DNA from: JBOGED01 sp050743625
Lineage (GTDB): Bacteria; Actinomycetota; Nitriliruptoria; Euzebyales; Egibacteraceae
Reading direction: 5' to 3'
Length of the DNA stretch: 34,495 nucleotides
Assembly: GCA_050743625.1 (NCBI GenBank)
Contig: JBOGED010000470.1
Coordinates: forward strand, 1 to 34,495
Part shown: positions 7,421 through 13,851 of the stretch, one piece after another
How positions within the stretch are numbered: the stretch's first letter is position 1
How the letters are laid out: the number at the start of each line of letters is the position of its first letter
Notes under the pieces: model-generated
Told to the model about the DNA's origin: nothing
Database searches by the model: none
What the model saw: only the letters and a program-made list of their open reading frames with translations
Made by a program: the position numbers and the translations under genes

Positions 7421-8169
7421 CAGCGGTGCTCGGGGTTGGCGAAGTCGTAACGGCAGCCCGCGTCCCAGGCGGCGCGTTGGTTGCCGTGTGCGGGGATGCC
7501 CTTCGCGTCCTTGAGCATCCTGGCCAGGTGCAGCAGGTTCCATGTGAGGAATGTGGTGTTGCGGTTGGTGAAGTCGTTCTCCGGCCCGCCGGAGCCCTCG
7601 TCGAGGTAGCTGGGCCCGGGCCCCGCCTCGCCGAGCCAGGCGGCGTCGGCCTGCGGGGGGATGGCATAGCCCAGGTGCTGGAGTGAGTAGAGGATGTTCA
7701 TCGCGCAGTGCTTCGCGCCATCCTCATTGCCCGTGATGATGCAACCTCCGACCTTGCCGTAGTAGATCCACTGGCCCTGCTCGTTGAGCATGCTCGAGTT
7801 GCCGTACAGCCGCTCGATCACCCGGGTGCAGACCGACGACTTCTCCCCCAGCCAGATCGGCGAGAGCAGCACGAGGATATCGGCCGCGAGCACCCGCTCG
7901 AACAAGGCTGGCCACCCATCGGTGGCGAACCCGTGCTCGGTCATGTCCGGGTAGACACCGGGTGGAAGATCGTGGTCGACGGCCCGGACGACCTCGACGG
8001 GCACCCCGAGCCGGCGCATGATCGCGATCGAGTGATCCGCCAATCCCTGCGTGTGCGACCGCTGGGGCGAGGCTTTGAGCGTGCAGTTTACGTACAACAC
8101 CCGCAGGTCGCTGAAATCCCACCGGCTCTCGGCACAAAGCCGCTCGTCACGGTCACCCAGCGTGGCCAT
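7420..8169 (-). CDS. Flavodoxin-fold NAD(P)H-dependent reductase
   Basis: The 249-residue protein has a flavodoxin/FMN-reductase fold. The first beta strand and phosphate loop are LRVLYVNCTLKASPQRSHTQGL (residues about 22-43), the second strand is ILVLLSPIWLGEKSSVCTRVIERLYG, and the third region is KVGGCIITGNEDGAKHCAMNIL, typical of the NADPH-dependent FMN reductase group. It would bind FMN and transfer two electrons from a nicotinamide cofactor, probably to a quinone, azo or nitro compound; the substrate is not shown by sequence. AAGGAGG precedes the ATG at 8169. The gene lies just upstream of the glutathionyl-hydroquinone reductase homologue in the same orientation, a plausible quinone-detoxification pair. 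Confidence 0.85.
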   Translation of the reverse strand: MATLGDRDERLCAESRWDFSDLRVLYVNCTLKASPQRSHTQGLADHSIAIMRRLGVPVEVVRAVDHDLPPGVYPDMTEHGFATDGWPALFERVLAADILVLLSPIWLGEKSSVCTRVIERLYGNSSMLNEQGQWIYYGKVGGCIITGNEDGAKHCAMNILYSLQHLGYAIPPQADAAWLGEAGPGPSYLDEGSGGPENDFTNRNTTFLTWNLLHLARMLKDAKGIPAHGNQRAAWDAGCRYDFANPEHR

Positions 8170-8231
8170 CGGTCCTCCTTCTCGAGGTCGGGCGCGGTTC
8201 GGGGCATCACGCTACTGGCTGTCCCCCAAAC

Positions 8232-9794
8232 GTGGTACTACCGGGCTGTGAGCTGCCGGTTACCGTCGTGCCGGTGCAGAGTAGGCGATTCGACGTGTTC
8301 CTCTGCCACCACGGCGCTGACGGTGCGGTCGTCGAGCGCATCGCTGAGAATGTCGCCGAGCGGCTGCGGGGGAAGGGGGTCCAGCCATGGCTGGACCGGT
8401 GGTGTCTTGCGCCTGGGGATGACTGGCAACAGGGGATCATCGAGGGTCTTGCGGCGTCGGGGGCGTGCGCGGTCTTCGTCGGTTCGCATGGGTTAGGCGG
8501 TTGGGCTCGTGAGGAGTTGGCCGTGGCCCAGGACCGGGCGGTCAATGACCACGACTTCCGCCTGTTCATGGTGCTGCTGCCGGGTGCGCCCAAGCCCGAC
8601 GATCTCAGCCTGGCCTTCCTTGCCAACCGCCACTGGGTCGACCTGCGCGCCGACGCCGACGGACCAGACGTCCTTCAGGCGCTGCTGTCCGCCCTCACTG
8701 GGGTCGCCCACCGCCCTGGCCCGCCGATCGGAGATATCTGTCCCTACCGGGGATCGGAGGTCTTCGACTCTGAGCACGCCGAGTTCTTCTTCGGCCGCGA
8801 TCACGACATCCGACGGGTGCTCGACAAATTCGAGGATGGCCGGTTCCTGGCGGTGCTCGGCCCCTCGGGCTGCGGGAAGAGCTCCTTGGTACGCGCCGGT
8901 GTGATCCCCGCGCTCGGGGCGGTGCGCCTGATCACGCCGGGAGCGCAGCCGTTGCGCGGGCTGGCCGCGCAACTGGTGAGCCTGTTCCCGGGTGAGTCGA
9001 TGCAGCGCACTTTGGCCGGTTTGCGGGCCGATGAGCAGAGCCTGGACCTGGCGGTGGCGCTGGCGTTGGCCGAGCGGCCCGCCGACGAGCGTTTCGTGCT
9101 GGTCGTCGACCAGTTCGAGGAGCTGTTCACGCTGTGCGCCGACGAGGCCGAGCGCGCCGCGTTCTTGGCCAACCTCTGCTACGCGGCCACGATCCCCGGT
9201 GGTCGCCTGGTCGTGGTGCTGGCGATGCGGGCCGACTTTTACCACCGCTGTGCGCCCTACCCAGACCTCGTGACGCTGATGGCCGCGCACCAGTTTTTCG
9301 TCAGGCCGCTAGACCCTGAGGGGCTACGCGAGGCGATCGAGCGGCCGGCCTGGCGCGCCGGTTACGAGCTGCAGGCCGGGCTGGCCGAGGCGATCCTGGA
9401 CGACGTGGCCGACCGGCCAGGGAGCTTGCCTCTGCTCGAACACGTGCTGCTGGAGGTCTGGCAGCGCCGGCAAGGGCAGACGCTCACGTTCGAGGCGTAC
9501 TCGGCCAGCAGCGGGGTAGAGGGCGCGTTGGCCCAGCGCGCCAACGCGATCTACCAGGCCCTGACCCCCAGCCAACAGGCGATCGCTCGCCGTGTGCTGC
9601 TGCGCCTGATCCAGCCCGGCGAGGGTACCGAGGACACCCGCCGGCGAGCCGAGATGGCCGAGCTGCTCACCCGCCCCGAGGAGCAGGCGGACGTGGAGGC
9701 AATGGTCAAGGCGTTGACCGACGGGCGGCTGCTGACGACTGCGCGCGACGAGGTCACGGGGCGCGTATGGTCGACGTCGCCCACGAGGCCCTGA
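8232..9794 (+). CDS. TIR-STAND ATPase, N-terminal part of a frameshifted TIR-STAND-WD40 protein
   Basis: Residues about 18-140 form a TIR domain (RRFDVFLCHHG at its start, WAREELAVAQD with Glu94/Glu95 near the NADase glutamate position). A STAND (nSTAND1-like) NTPase follows, opening with CPYRGSEVFDSEHAEFFFGR, with Walker A GPSGCGKSS (Gly210-Ser218) and Walker B FVLVVDQFEEL (Asp293). Such proteins are predicted immune or conflict effectors: the C-terminal repeats sense a trigger, the STAND module oligomerises, and TIR degrades NAD+ or signals. The frame runs out at 9794, while the homologous sequence continues in another frame from about 9767, so the ORF is only half the protein. GTGs at 8268 and 8274 are alternative starts; 8274 lies 7 bases after TACCGT and directly precedes the TIR fold. 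No partner gene is evident. Confidence 0.85.
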   Translation: MVLPGCELPVTVVPVQSRRFDVFLCHHGADGAVVERIAENVAERLRGKGVQPWLDRWCLAPGDDWQQGIIEGLAASGACAVFVGSHGLGGWAREELAVAQDRAVNDHDFRLFMVLLPGAPKPDDLSLAFLANRHWVDLRADADGPDVLQALLSALTGVAHRPGPPIGDICPYRGSEVFDSEHAEFFFGRDHDIRRVLDKFEDGRFLAVLGPSGCGKSSLVRAGVIPALGAVRLITPGAQPLRGLAAQLVSLFPGESMQRTLAGLRADEQSLDLAVALALAERPADERFVLVVDQFEELFTLCADEAERAAFLANLCYAATIPGGRLVVVLAMRADFYHRCAPYPDLVTLMAAHQFFVRPLDPEGLREAIERPAWRAGYELQAGLAEAILDDVADRPGSLPLLEHVLLEVWQRRQGQTLTFEAYSASSGVEGALAQRANAIYQALTPSQQAIARRVLLRLIQPGEGTEDTRRRAEMAELLTRPEEQADVEAMVKALTDGRLLTTARDEVTGRVWSTSPTRP

Positions 9795-10999
9795 TCCGAG
9801 GCTGGCCCGAGCTGCGGGGCTGGATCGAGGAGAGCCGGGACCTGCTGAGGGCTCAACGCCGCCTGACCGAGGCTGCCAACGAGTGGGACCGCAACGTGAG
9901 GGACGAGGGGTTCCTCTGGCGTGGGGGTGCGCTGGCCTTGTGGCAGGACCGCCCGGTGGAAGACCTCAACGACCTGGAGCGGGCGTTCCTAGAGGCGAGC
10001 CGTGAGCGTGAGGTCCGCGAGCGCGTCACCCGCCGTCACCGGGCCCGCCTGACCCTAACCGGCCTCACCGCGGCATTGGTCGTCATCAGCACCCTGGCGG
10101 TCGTGGCGCTGGGCCAGCGCGATCTGAACTTCTCCCGCGAGTTGGCGGCGAGCGCCAGTGCCCAGCTACCACTCGACCCGGAGCTGAGCATCCTGCTGGC
10201 CAGGCAGGCGTTCGACGTCAGGCCGACCGCGGAGGCCCAGTCGCTGCTCCGCCAAGCCATCCTGGACTCGCGGGTACGCGCCACGCTGCGCGGCCACGAC
10301 GGCCCGGTGGCGGATGTGGCGTTCAGCCCCGACGGGCAACGGTTGGCCAGCGCCAGCTACGACGGCACGGTACGCGTCTGGGACCTGGCAGGCGGCGGCG
10401 ACCCAGTCGTCCTGCGCGGCCACAACGGCGAGGTGAACAGCGTGGCATTCAACCCCGACGGGCAGCAGCTGACCAGCGCCAGCGACGACCGCACAGTACG
10501 GCTGTGGGATCTGGTCAGCGGCGAGTCGCTCGTGCTACGCGGCCATGAGAGGCCGGCGGTCAGCGTGGCGTTTAGCCCCGACGGGCAGCGGCTGGCCAGC
10601 GCCAGCTTCGACGGCACCGTGCGCATCTGGGACCCGACCGGCGGCGACCCGGTCGTGCTGCGCGGCCACGACGGAGCGGTGTACGGTGTGGCGTTCAGCC
10701 CCGACGGGCAGCGGCTGGCCAGCGCCAGCTTCGACGGCACCGTGCGCATCTGGGACCCAGCCGCCACCGGCGACCCGGCCGTGCTGACCGGCCATGCCAG
10801 CACGGTATGGGGCGTGGCGTTCAGCCCCAACGGGCAACACCTGGCCGGCGCCAGCTTCGACGGCACACTGCGGATCTGGGACCCAGCCAGCGGGGACCCA
10901 ATCGAGCTGACCGGCCACGATGGCCTGATTTGGGGTGTGGCGTTCAGCCCCGACGGCCAACGACTAGCGGGGCTTCGCCCCGGCCCGACCAGCGTGTGA
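9767..10999 (+). CDS. WD40 propeller part of the TIR-STAND-WD40 protein, truncated
   Basis: This frame resumes the protein at VDVAHEALIRGWPELRGWIEE, the conserved end of the STAND module, so it is the direct continuation of the preceding ORF after a one-base shift. It then has a probable membrane-spanning or hydrophobic helix (about residues 95-116), the characteristic LDPELSILLARQAFDVRPTAEA linker, and five complete WD40 blades of about 41 residues. The sixth blade stops after VAFSPDGQRLAG, and the ORF ends with the foreign tail LRPGPTSV. Family proteins normally carry seven or more blades, so the sensor appears truncated. The ATG at 9767 could in principle start a separate polypeptide, but it lies inside a conserved segment and has no good ribosome site. 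Confidence 0.85.
   Translation: MVDVAHEALIRGWPELRGWIEESRDLLRAQRRLTEAANEWDRNVRDEGFLWRGGALALWQDRPVEDLNDLERAFLEASREREVRERVTRRHRARLTLTGLTAALVVISTLAVVALGQRDLNFSRELAASASAQLPLDPELSILLARQAFDVRPTAEAQSLLRQAILDSRVRATLRGHDGPVADVAFSPDGQRLASASYDGTVRVWDLAGGGDPVVLRGHNGEVNSVAFNPDGQQLTSASDDRTVRLWDLVSGESLVLRGHERPAVSVAFSPDGQRLASASFDGTVRIWDPTGGDPVVLRGHDGAVYGVAFSPDGQRLASASFDGTVRIWDPAATGDPAVLTGHASTVWGVAFSPNGQHLAGASFDGTLRIWDPASGDPIELTGHDGLIWGVAFSPDGQRLAGLRPGPTSV
10290..10972 (+). repeat. Homogenised WD40 blade repeats, 123-base period
   Basis: Successive WD40 blades share long identical DNA stretches. A 62-base segment at 10574-10635 is repeated exactly at 10697-10758, an offset of 123 bases or 41 codons. Identity at silent sites implies recent duplication or gene conversion between blades rather than ancient divergence. 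Confidence 0.85.
10971..10985 (+). terminator. GC hairpin at the end of the WD40 ORF
   Basis: CGGGGC-TTC-GCCCCG forms a six-base-pair stem with a three-base loop across the last codons of the ORF, exactly where the sixth WD40 blade loses its family sequence. No T-tract follows, so terminator activity is uncertain. It may mark a junction where foreign sequence replaced the missing blades. Confidence 0.35.
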
Positions 11000-11013
11000 G
11001 GCATGACAGCGTT

Positions 11014-11028
11014 CCCCGAACAGGGATT
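11014..11028 (+). repeat. Solo half of hairpin family A
   Basis: CCCCGAACAGGGATT is identical to the left outer arm of the copies at 294 and 18323, but the loop and right arm are absent. It lies 15 bases after the stop of the truncated WD40 ORF. Confidence 0.7.
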
Positions 11029-11120
11029 GGACCGGCGGGTCATCGCCAGCCAGCTCACAACTCGTGCAACACCTGCAACACGACTCACAAACTTGACTCA
11101 CGCGCAACAAGATCGCGGAT

Positions 11121-11147
11121 CCAAGTCCCCTAGGGGTGGTCCTTGGG
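11121..11147. terminator. Possible hairpin around CCCCTAGGGG
   Basis: The 10-base palindrome CCCCTAGGGG is flanked by CCAAG and CTTGG, giving an imperfect stem in the 281-base gap 11000-11280. There is no convincing T-tract, and nothing else in this gap looks like a gene. Confidence 0.25.
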
Positions 11148-11280
11148 TTTGGAGCGGTGAGGCGTCGAGCGCGCATCCGTCGGCGACCTCGTGGTCACGT
11201 CTCCGCGCGATCCGTGCATCCAGGTCTAGGCCTGCCAGGTGGAACGGCGCCGAGAGGTGGCGGCACGTAACCTGGCCGTG

Positions 11281-11922
11281 ATGGAGTTGCCCCTCTTTCC
11301 TCTCCACCTTGTCCTGTTCCCGGGGCGCCCGCTTCCACTGCACATCTTCGAGCCGCGTTACCGGCAGATGCTGCGGGACTGCCTGGACGGCGACCGGCGC
11401 TTCGGCGTCCTCGCGATCCGGGCTGGACGCGAGACCGGCCATGATACGGAGGTCTTCGACATCGGCACGGTCGCCGAGATCGAGGCTGTCGAGCAGTTGC
11501 CCGACGGCCGATCGGACGTCTTTGCCCGTGGAGTCCAACGCTTCCGCCTGCACCGCCTCGTGCCGGGCACGCCGTACCTGAAGGGCCAGGTTGAGTTGCT
11601 CGACGAGCCGACCCATCGCGAGGTCGACAACGTGCAAGCCAAGCAGCTTCGCGAGCTCCTTCTCTGCTATCTGCGCGGATTGGGAGCTCCGACGGAGCTG
11701 CTGGAGCGTGTGCCAAACGATCCCAACGAGCTCGCGTACCTGGCCGGCGCGGCTGTCCAGGTGGAGATCCCTGAACAGCAGAAGCTCCTCGAGCTCGGCT
11801 CAACAACCGCGCGACTGGAGGCGACGCTCCGCCTGCTGCGCCGCGAGGCCGGTCTCATGCGCCATCTCGGCACGGTCGGATCGCTACGGCCCCCGGGGCC
11901 ATGCGGCGCCGACCTTAACTGA
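11281..11922 (+). CDS. LON N-terminal (substrate-binding) domain protein
   Basis: The 213-residue protein is a stand-alone LON substrate-binding domain. It begins MELPLFPLHLVLFPGRPLPL with HIFEPRYRQMLRDCL, continues through FGVLAIRAG, IGTVAEIEAVEQLPDGR and GVQRFRLHRL, and ends in an alpha-helical bundle. It has no AAA+ or protease domain, and this short form is normal in actinobacteria. Its function is unclear; binding of unfolded polypeptides is the usual suggestion. I chose the ATG at 11281 over the GTG at 11239 because MELPLFPL is the canonical family start and TAACCT lies 7 bases upstream, matching a leaderless promoter. It is a single gene, followed by a small uncharacterised gene. Confidence 0.9.
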   Translation: MELPLFPLHLVLFPGRPLPLHIFEPRYRQMLRDCLDGDRRFGVLAIRAGRETGHDTEVFDIGTVAEIEAVEQLPDGRSDVFARGVQRFRLHRLVPGTPYLKGQVELLDEPTHREVDNVQAKQLRELLLCYLRGLGAPTELLERVPNDPNELAYLAGAAVQVEIPEQQKLLELGSTTARLEATLRLLRREAGLMRHLGTVGSLRPPGPCGADLN

Positions 11923-12051
11923 CTCCGCCTGTCAAGGCTTCTGTGCGGTGCGCGCATCTTTGGGGAGCTCGTTGCCCGCCACGCGGGCTCGGATGTGAAT
12001 GACAACGGCGGGAAGCGGTACGTCATAACTCCCAAATACGAGGAGGCTCAC

Positions 12052-12279
12052 ATGAACCAGGCCGTTGTGATCCAAGACGACCACTGCTTCGAAGTGCAGC
12101 GGACTGACCTCCCCGGCTACGCGAGCCAGGTGGTCGGCATGGTCGGCGTGTGCACCTGCGGGTGGCGCTCCGGGACGCATCAGGTCTACGTGGGCGCGAG
12201 CACCGACTGGGCCGAGCAGCGCGCCAGGCACTCCATCGACCGAGCCCGCGCCGCCCACCTGCAGTCCCTCGTTCCCTGA
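12052..12279 (+). CDS. Small hypothetical protein with CxCGWRS motif
   Basis: The 75-residue protein starts at an ATG preceded by GAGGAGG, one of the clearest ribosome sites in the window. It contains VGVCTCGWRSGTHQVYVGASTDWAEQRARHSIDRARAAHLQSL. The CxCGW motif followed by a helix with several histidines and arginines is seen in small actinobacterial proteins of unknown role, and I do not recognise a named family. The two cysteines could bind a metal together with histidines, but this is conjecture. It ends immediately before the DNA glycosylase sequence and may be cotranscribed with it. Confidence 0.65.
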   Translation: MNQAVVIQDDHCFEVQRTDLPGYASQVVGMVGVCTCGWRSGTHQVYVGASTDWAEQRARHSIDRARAAHLQSLVP

Positions 12280-12280
12280 G

Positions 12281-12844
12281 GTCGAGACGGACGAGCAACT
12301 CGGCACCCGGTGCTGGTGGTCAGGGACCGATCCGCTCTACGTCGCATACCACGACGAAGAGTGGGGTCGACCGGTTCACGATGACCAGCGCCTCTTCGAG
12401 AAGCTCTCCCTCGAGGGTTTTCAGGCTGGCCTGTCCTGGCTGACAATCCTGCGAAAGCGTCCCGCCTTCCGAGCCGCCTTCGCGGGGTTCGACATCGAGG
12501 CGGTCGCGCGCTTTGCCGAACCCGAGGTCACGCGACTGCTCGCGGATCCTGGCATCGTCCGTAACCGCGCGAAGATCGAGGCGACGGTCCGCAACGCCCG
12601 AGCGACCCTCGACCTGATCGCCGAGGCGGGGTCGTTCGCAAGCTTCGTCTGGAGCTTCCAGCCTCCACCAAAGCCCGCGCCTCGCACACCCGACGACATC
12701 CCCACGTCCACCCTTGAGTCCAAAGCCCTCGCCAAGGCGCTGAAATCCCACGGCTTCCGCTTCGTCGGGCCGACGACCGTCTACGCGTTCATGCAAGCCA
12801 TGGGACTGGTCAACGACCATCTCGAGGGCTGCCCAGCCCGCTGA
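12281..12844 (+). CDS. tag: DNA-3-methyladenine glycosylase I, start codon not identifiable
   Basis: The reading frame encodes a complete Tag enzyme, the base-excision glycosylase that removes 3-methyladenine from alkylated DNA. TRCWWSGTDPLYVAYHDEEWG supplies the Cys and His zinc ligands at the N-terminus, LEGFQAGLSWLTILRKR holds the catalytic-pocket Glu, and NDHLEGCPAR supplies the C-terminal His-x3-Cys zinc ligands just before TGA. Every key residue is present, and length from the first zinc cysteine matches the E. coli enzyme. There is, however, no in-frame ATG, GTG or TTG anywhere between the preceding gene and the last ~20 codons. The listed start (GTC at 12281) is only the first codon after the upstream TGA. 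A mutated start codon, a small frameshift near the N-terminus, or an atypical start are the options. Confidence 0.8.
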   Translation, partial: VETDEQLGTRCWWSGTDPLYVAYHDEEWGRPVHDDQRLFEKLSLEGFQAGLSWLTILRKRPAFRAAFAGFDIEAVARFAEPEVTRLLADPGIVRNRAKIEATVRNARATLDLIAEAGSFASFVWSFQPPPKPAPRTPDDIPTSTLESKALAKALKSHGFRFVGPTTVYAFMQAMGLVNDHLEGCPAR

Positions 12845-12848
12845 TCGC

Positions 12849-12980
12849 TCATCGGCTCAACCCGTCGGCCAGGCACGTCAGCACCCATCGCTGGTCCTCC
12901 GGCAGCAGCCTCGTGAGGCGGCGGTCGAGCGTGCAAACCCGCAGCGGCTGGCCGGCAAGAGCGGTGTCGGTGAGTTTCTG
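12849..12980 (-). pseudogene. Possible C-terminal gene remnant cut at a palindrome
   Basis: On the minus strand a frame ending at TGA (12851-12849) reads KLTDTALAGQPLRVCTLDRR and LTRLLPEDQRWVLTCLADGL, with codon use like real genes of this window. It loses any coding look at the inverted repeat 12980-13014 and has no start. It could be the tail of a lost gene; I do not recognise the family and it may be chance. Confidence 0.25.
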
Positions 12981-13014
12981 GACGTTTACCGGACTATAGG
13001 TCCGGTAGACGTCC
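12980..13014. repeat. 15-base inverted repeat with TATAG centre
   Basis: The arms 12980-12994 and 13000-13014 (GGACGTTTACCGGAC and its near complement) pair with one mismatch around TATAG. It is a long symmetrical site without a T-tract, resembling a recombinase site or small transposon scar more than a terminator. It lies in the 254-base gap between tag and vapC. Confidence 0.6.
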
Positions 13015-13098
13015 GGAAAAGTGTGGCAATGAGATCGTTGGCTTCTGGTTCCGGCAGGACCAGGCGTGCCGGCAATCCCTAATTTGGCGGCATTGGGA

Positions 13099-13497
13099 TC
13101 AGATGGCGATCAGGGGAATCGCAGGGTCGAGGTCTGCGATATCGCCGGGATCACTCGTGACGACATGGTCTCTCCGGATAAGAGCGCAGACGGCTACGGA
13201 GGCGTCGATCACGTCAGCCGTGCCGGTCTGACCGCAGAGCTCACCGGCGGCTCGTGCGCTCCGGCCATCGAGTGGAGCGATCGTGGGCCCGCCCTTTGCT
13301 TTGAGGAACCCCGCGAGCCGCGCCTGCTGGCCGCCACCTCGCCAGGCCTGGGCCAGCGCTCCCGCGGGTACTGTAAGCGGCCACCCATTGGAGAGCGCGC
13401 GTCGTACGAGTGCCCGCGCATCCTCCGTGTTCCGGTCGATGGCGATCAGCGCTCCGGCGTCCAGGATGAGCCCGTTCACCGGCCTGGCTCCGCTCAC
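13099..13497 (-). CDS. vapC: VapC-type PIN-domain toxin
   Basis: The 132-residue product is a PIN-domain ribonuclease. The first acidic residue is Asp13 in GLILDAGALIAIDR, VPAGALAQAWRGGGQQARLA is typical of one VapC subgroup, and GTADVIDASVAVCA followed by VVTSDPGDI gives the later acidic residues. These acidic residues coordinate Mg2+ or Mn2+ for RNA cleavage. The GTG start overlaps the antitoxin stop codon as GTGA, giving coupled translation with the antitoxin made first, the usual type II order. The downstream 254-base gap holds only a palindrome and a possible gene remnant. Targets (often tRNA or rRNA in this family) cannot be told from sequence. Confidence 0.9.
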   Translation of the reverse strand: MSGARPVNGLILDAGALIAIDRNTEDARALVRRALSNGWPLTVPAGALAQAWRGGGQQARLAGFLKAKGGPTIAPLDGRSARAAGELCGQTGTADVIDASVAVCALIRRDHVVTSDPGDIADLDPAIPLIAI

Positions 13498-13748
13498 GCG
13501 CTCTTGCGCTCAGCGTCCGTGGACAGCCCAAGCTGCGCATCTATGCGCGCGAACGCCGCGTCCGAGGGCGGCCTCCCCGCCTCGGCATCGGCCTGTGACA
13601 ACCACTCCTCCAGCGTAATCGCCTGCCGGTAGTGTTGGATCGCAGCCAGGATGTACCCCGACACGGACGCTGCCCGGCCGGCGCGGACAGCGTCGCGCGC
13701 CTCAATCGCGACATCATCGGGCACGCTAATCGTGAGCTTCGTGGTCAT
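13494..13748 (-). CDS. vapB: VapB-type ribbon-helix-helix antitoxin
   Basis: From the ATG at 13748 the protein has 84 residues. MTTKLTISVPDDVAIEARDA is the beta strand and first helix of a ribbon-helix-helix DNA-binding domain, and SVSGYILAAIQHYRQ is the second helix. The C-terminal half (LEEWLSQADAEAGRPPSDAA) is the toxin-binding tail. It neutralises the VapC protein encoded downstream and probably represses the operon. An in-frame extension to 13808 exists but is unlikely. TAGTAT lies 7 bases before the ATG and there is no ribosome site, consistent with a leaderless start. The operon shares its upstream region with the divergent HTH gene at 13852. Confidence 0.88.
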   Translation of the reverse strand: MTTKLTISVPDDVAIEARDAVRAGRAASVSGYILAAIQHYRQAITLEEWLSQADAEAGRPPSDAAFARIDAQLGLSTDAERKSA

Positions 13749-13802
13749 ACTTTTGATACTACCATCCCGGCCGGCAAGGCATCCAGTTCGAGCCACGCCT
13801 GC

Positions 13803-13821
13803 TGTCAAGATTTTCTTGACA
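13803..13821. promoter_or_regulatory. Palindromic operator 1
   Basis: TGTCAAGATTTTCTTGACA is a perfect 8-base-arm palindrome with a 3-base centre. It overlaps the -35 box of the HTH gene. The second copy is centred 28 bases downstream, close to three helical turns, so two dimers could bind on one face of the DNA. Confidence 0.75.
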
Positions 13822-13844
13822 GCAGGCGTCTGTCAAGATAGCCT
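13816..13844 (+). promoter_or_regulatory. Promoter of the HTH gene at 13852
   Basis: A consensus -35 box TTGACA (13816-13821) is followed, after an exact 17-base spacer, by TAGCCT (13839-13844). The ATG at 13852 lies 7 bases after the -10 box, so the transcript would begin at or next to the start codon and be leaderless. Both boxes are overlapped by the two TGTCAAG palindromes. Confidence 0.75.
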
Positions 13845-13849
13845 TGACA
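13831..13849. promoter_or_regulatory. Palindromic operator 2
   Basis: TGTCAAGATAGCCTTGACA repeats the TGTCAAG/CTTGACA arms of operator 1 with centre ATAGC. It covers the -10 box and the transcription start, so occupancy should block transcription. The probable ligand is the HTH protein encoded immediately downstream (autoregulation, inferred). Confidence 0.75.
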
Positions 13850-13851
13850 AT

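Noticed and set aside
9750..9800. Programmed ribosomal frameshift in the TIR-STAND-WD40 gene
   Set aside because: I see no convincing slippery heptamer or downstream pseudoknot, and other accessory genes nearby are also frameshifted, so mutation or error is simpler.
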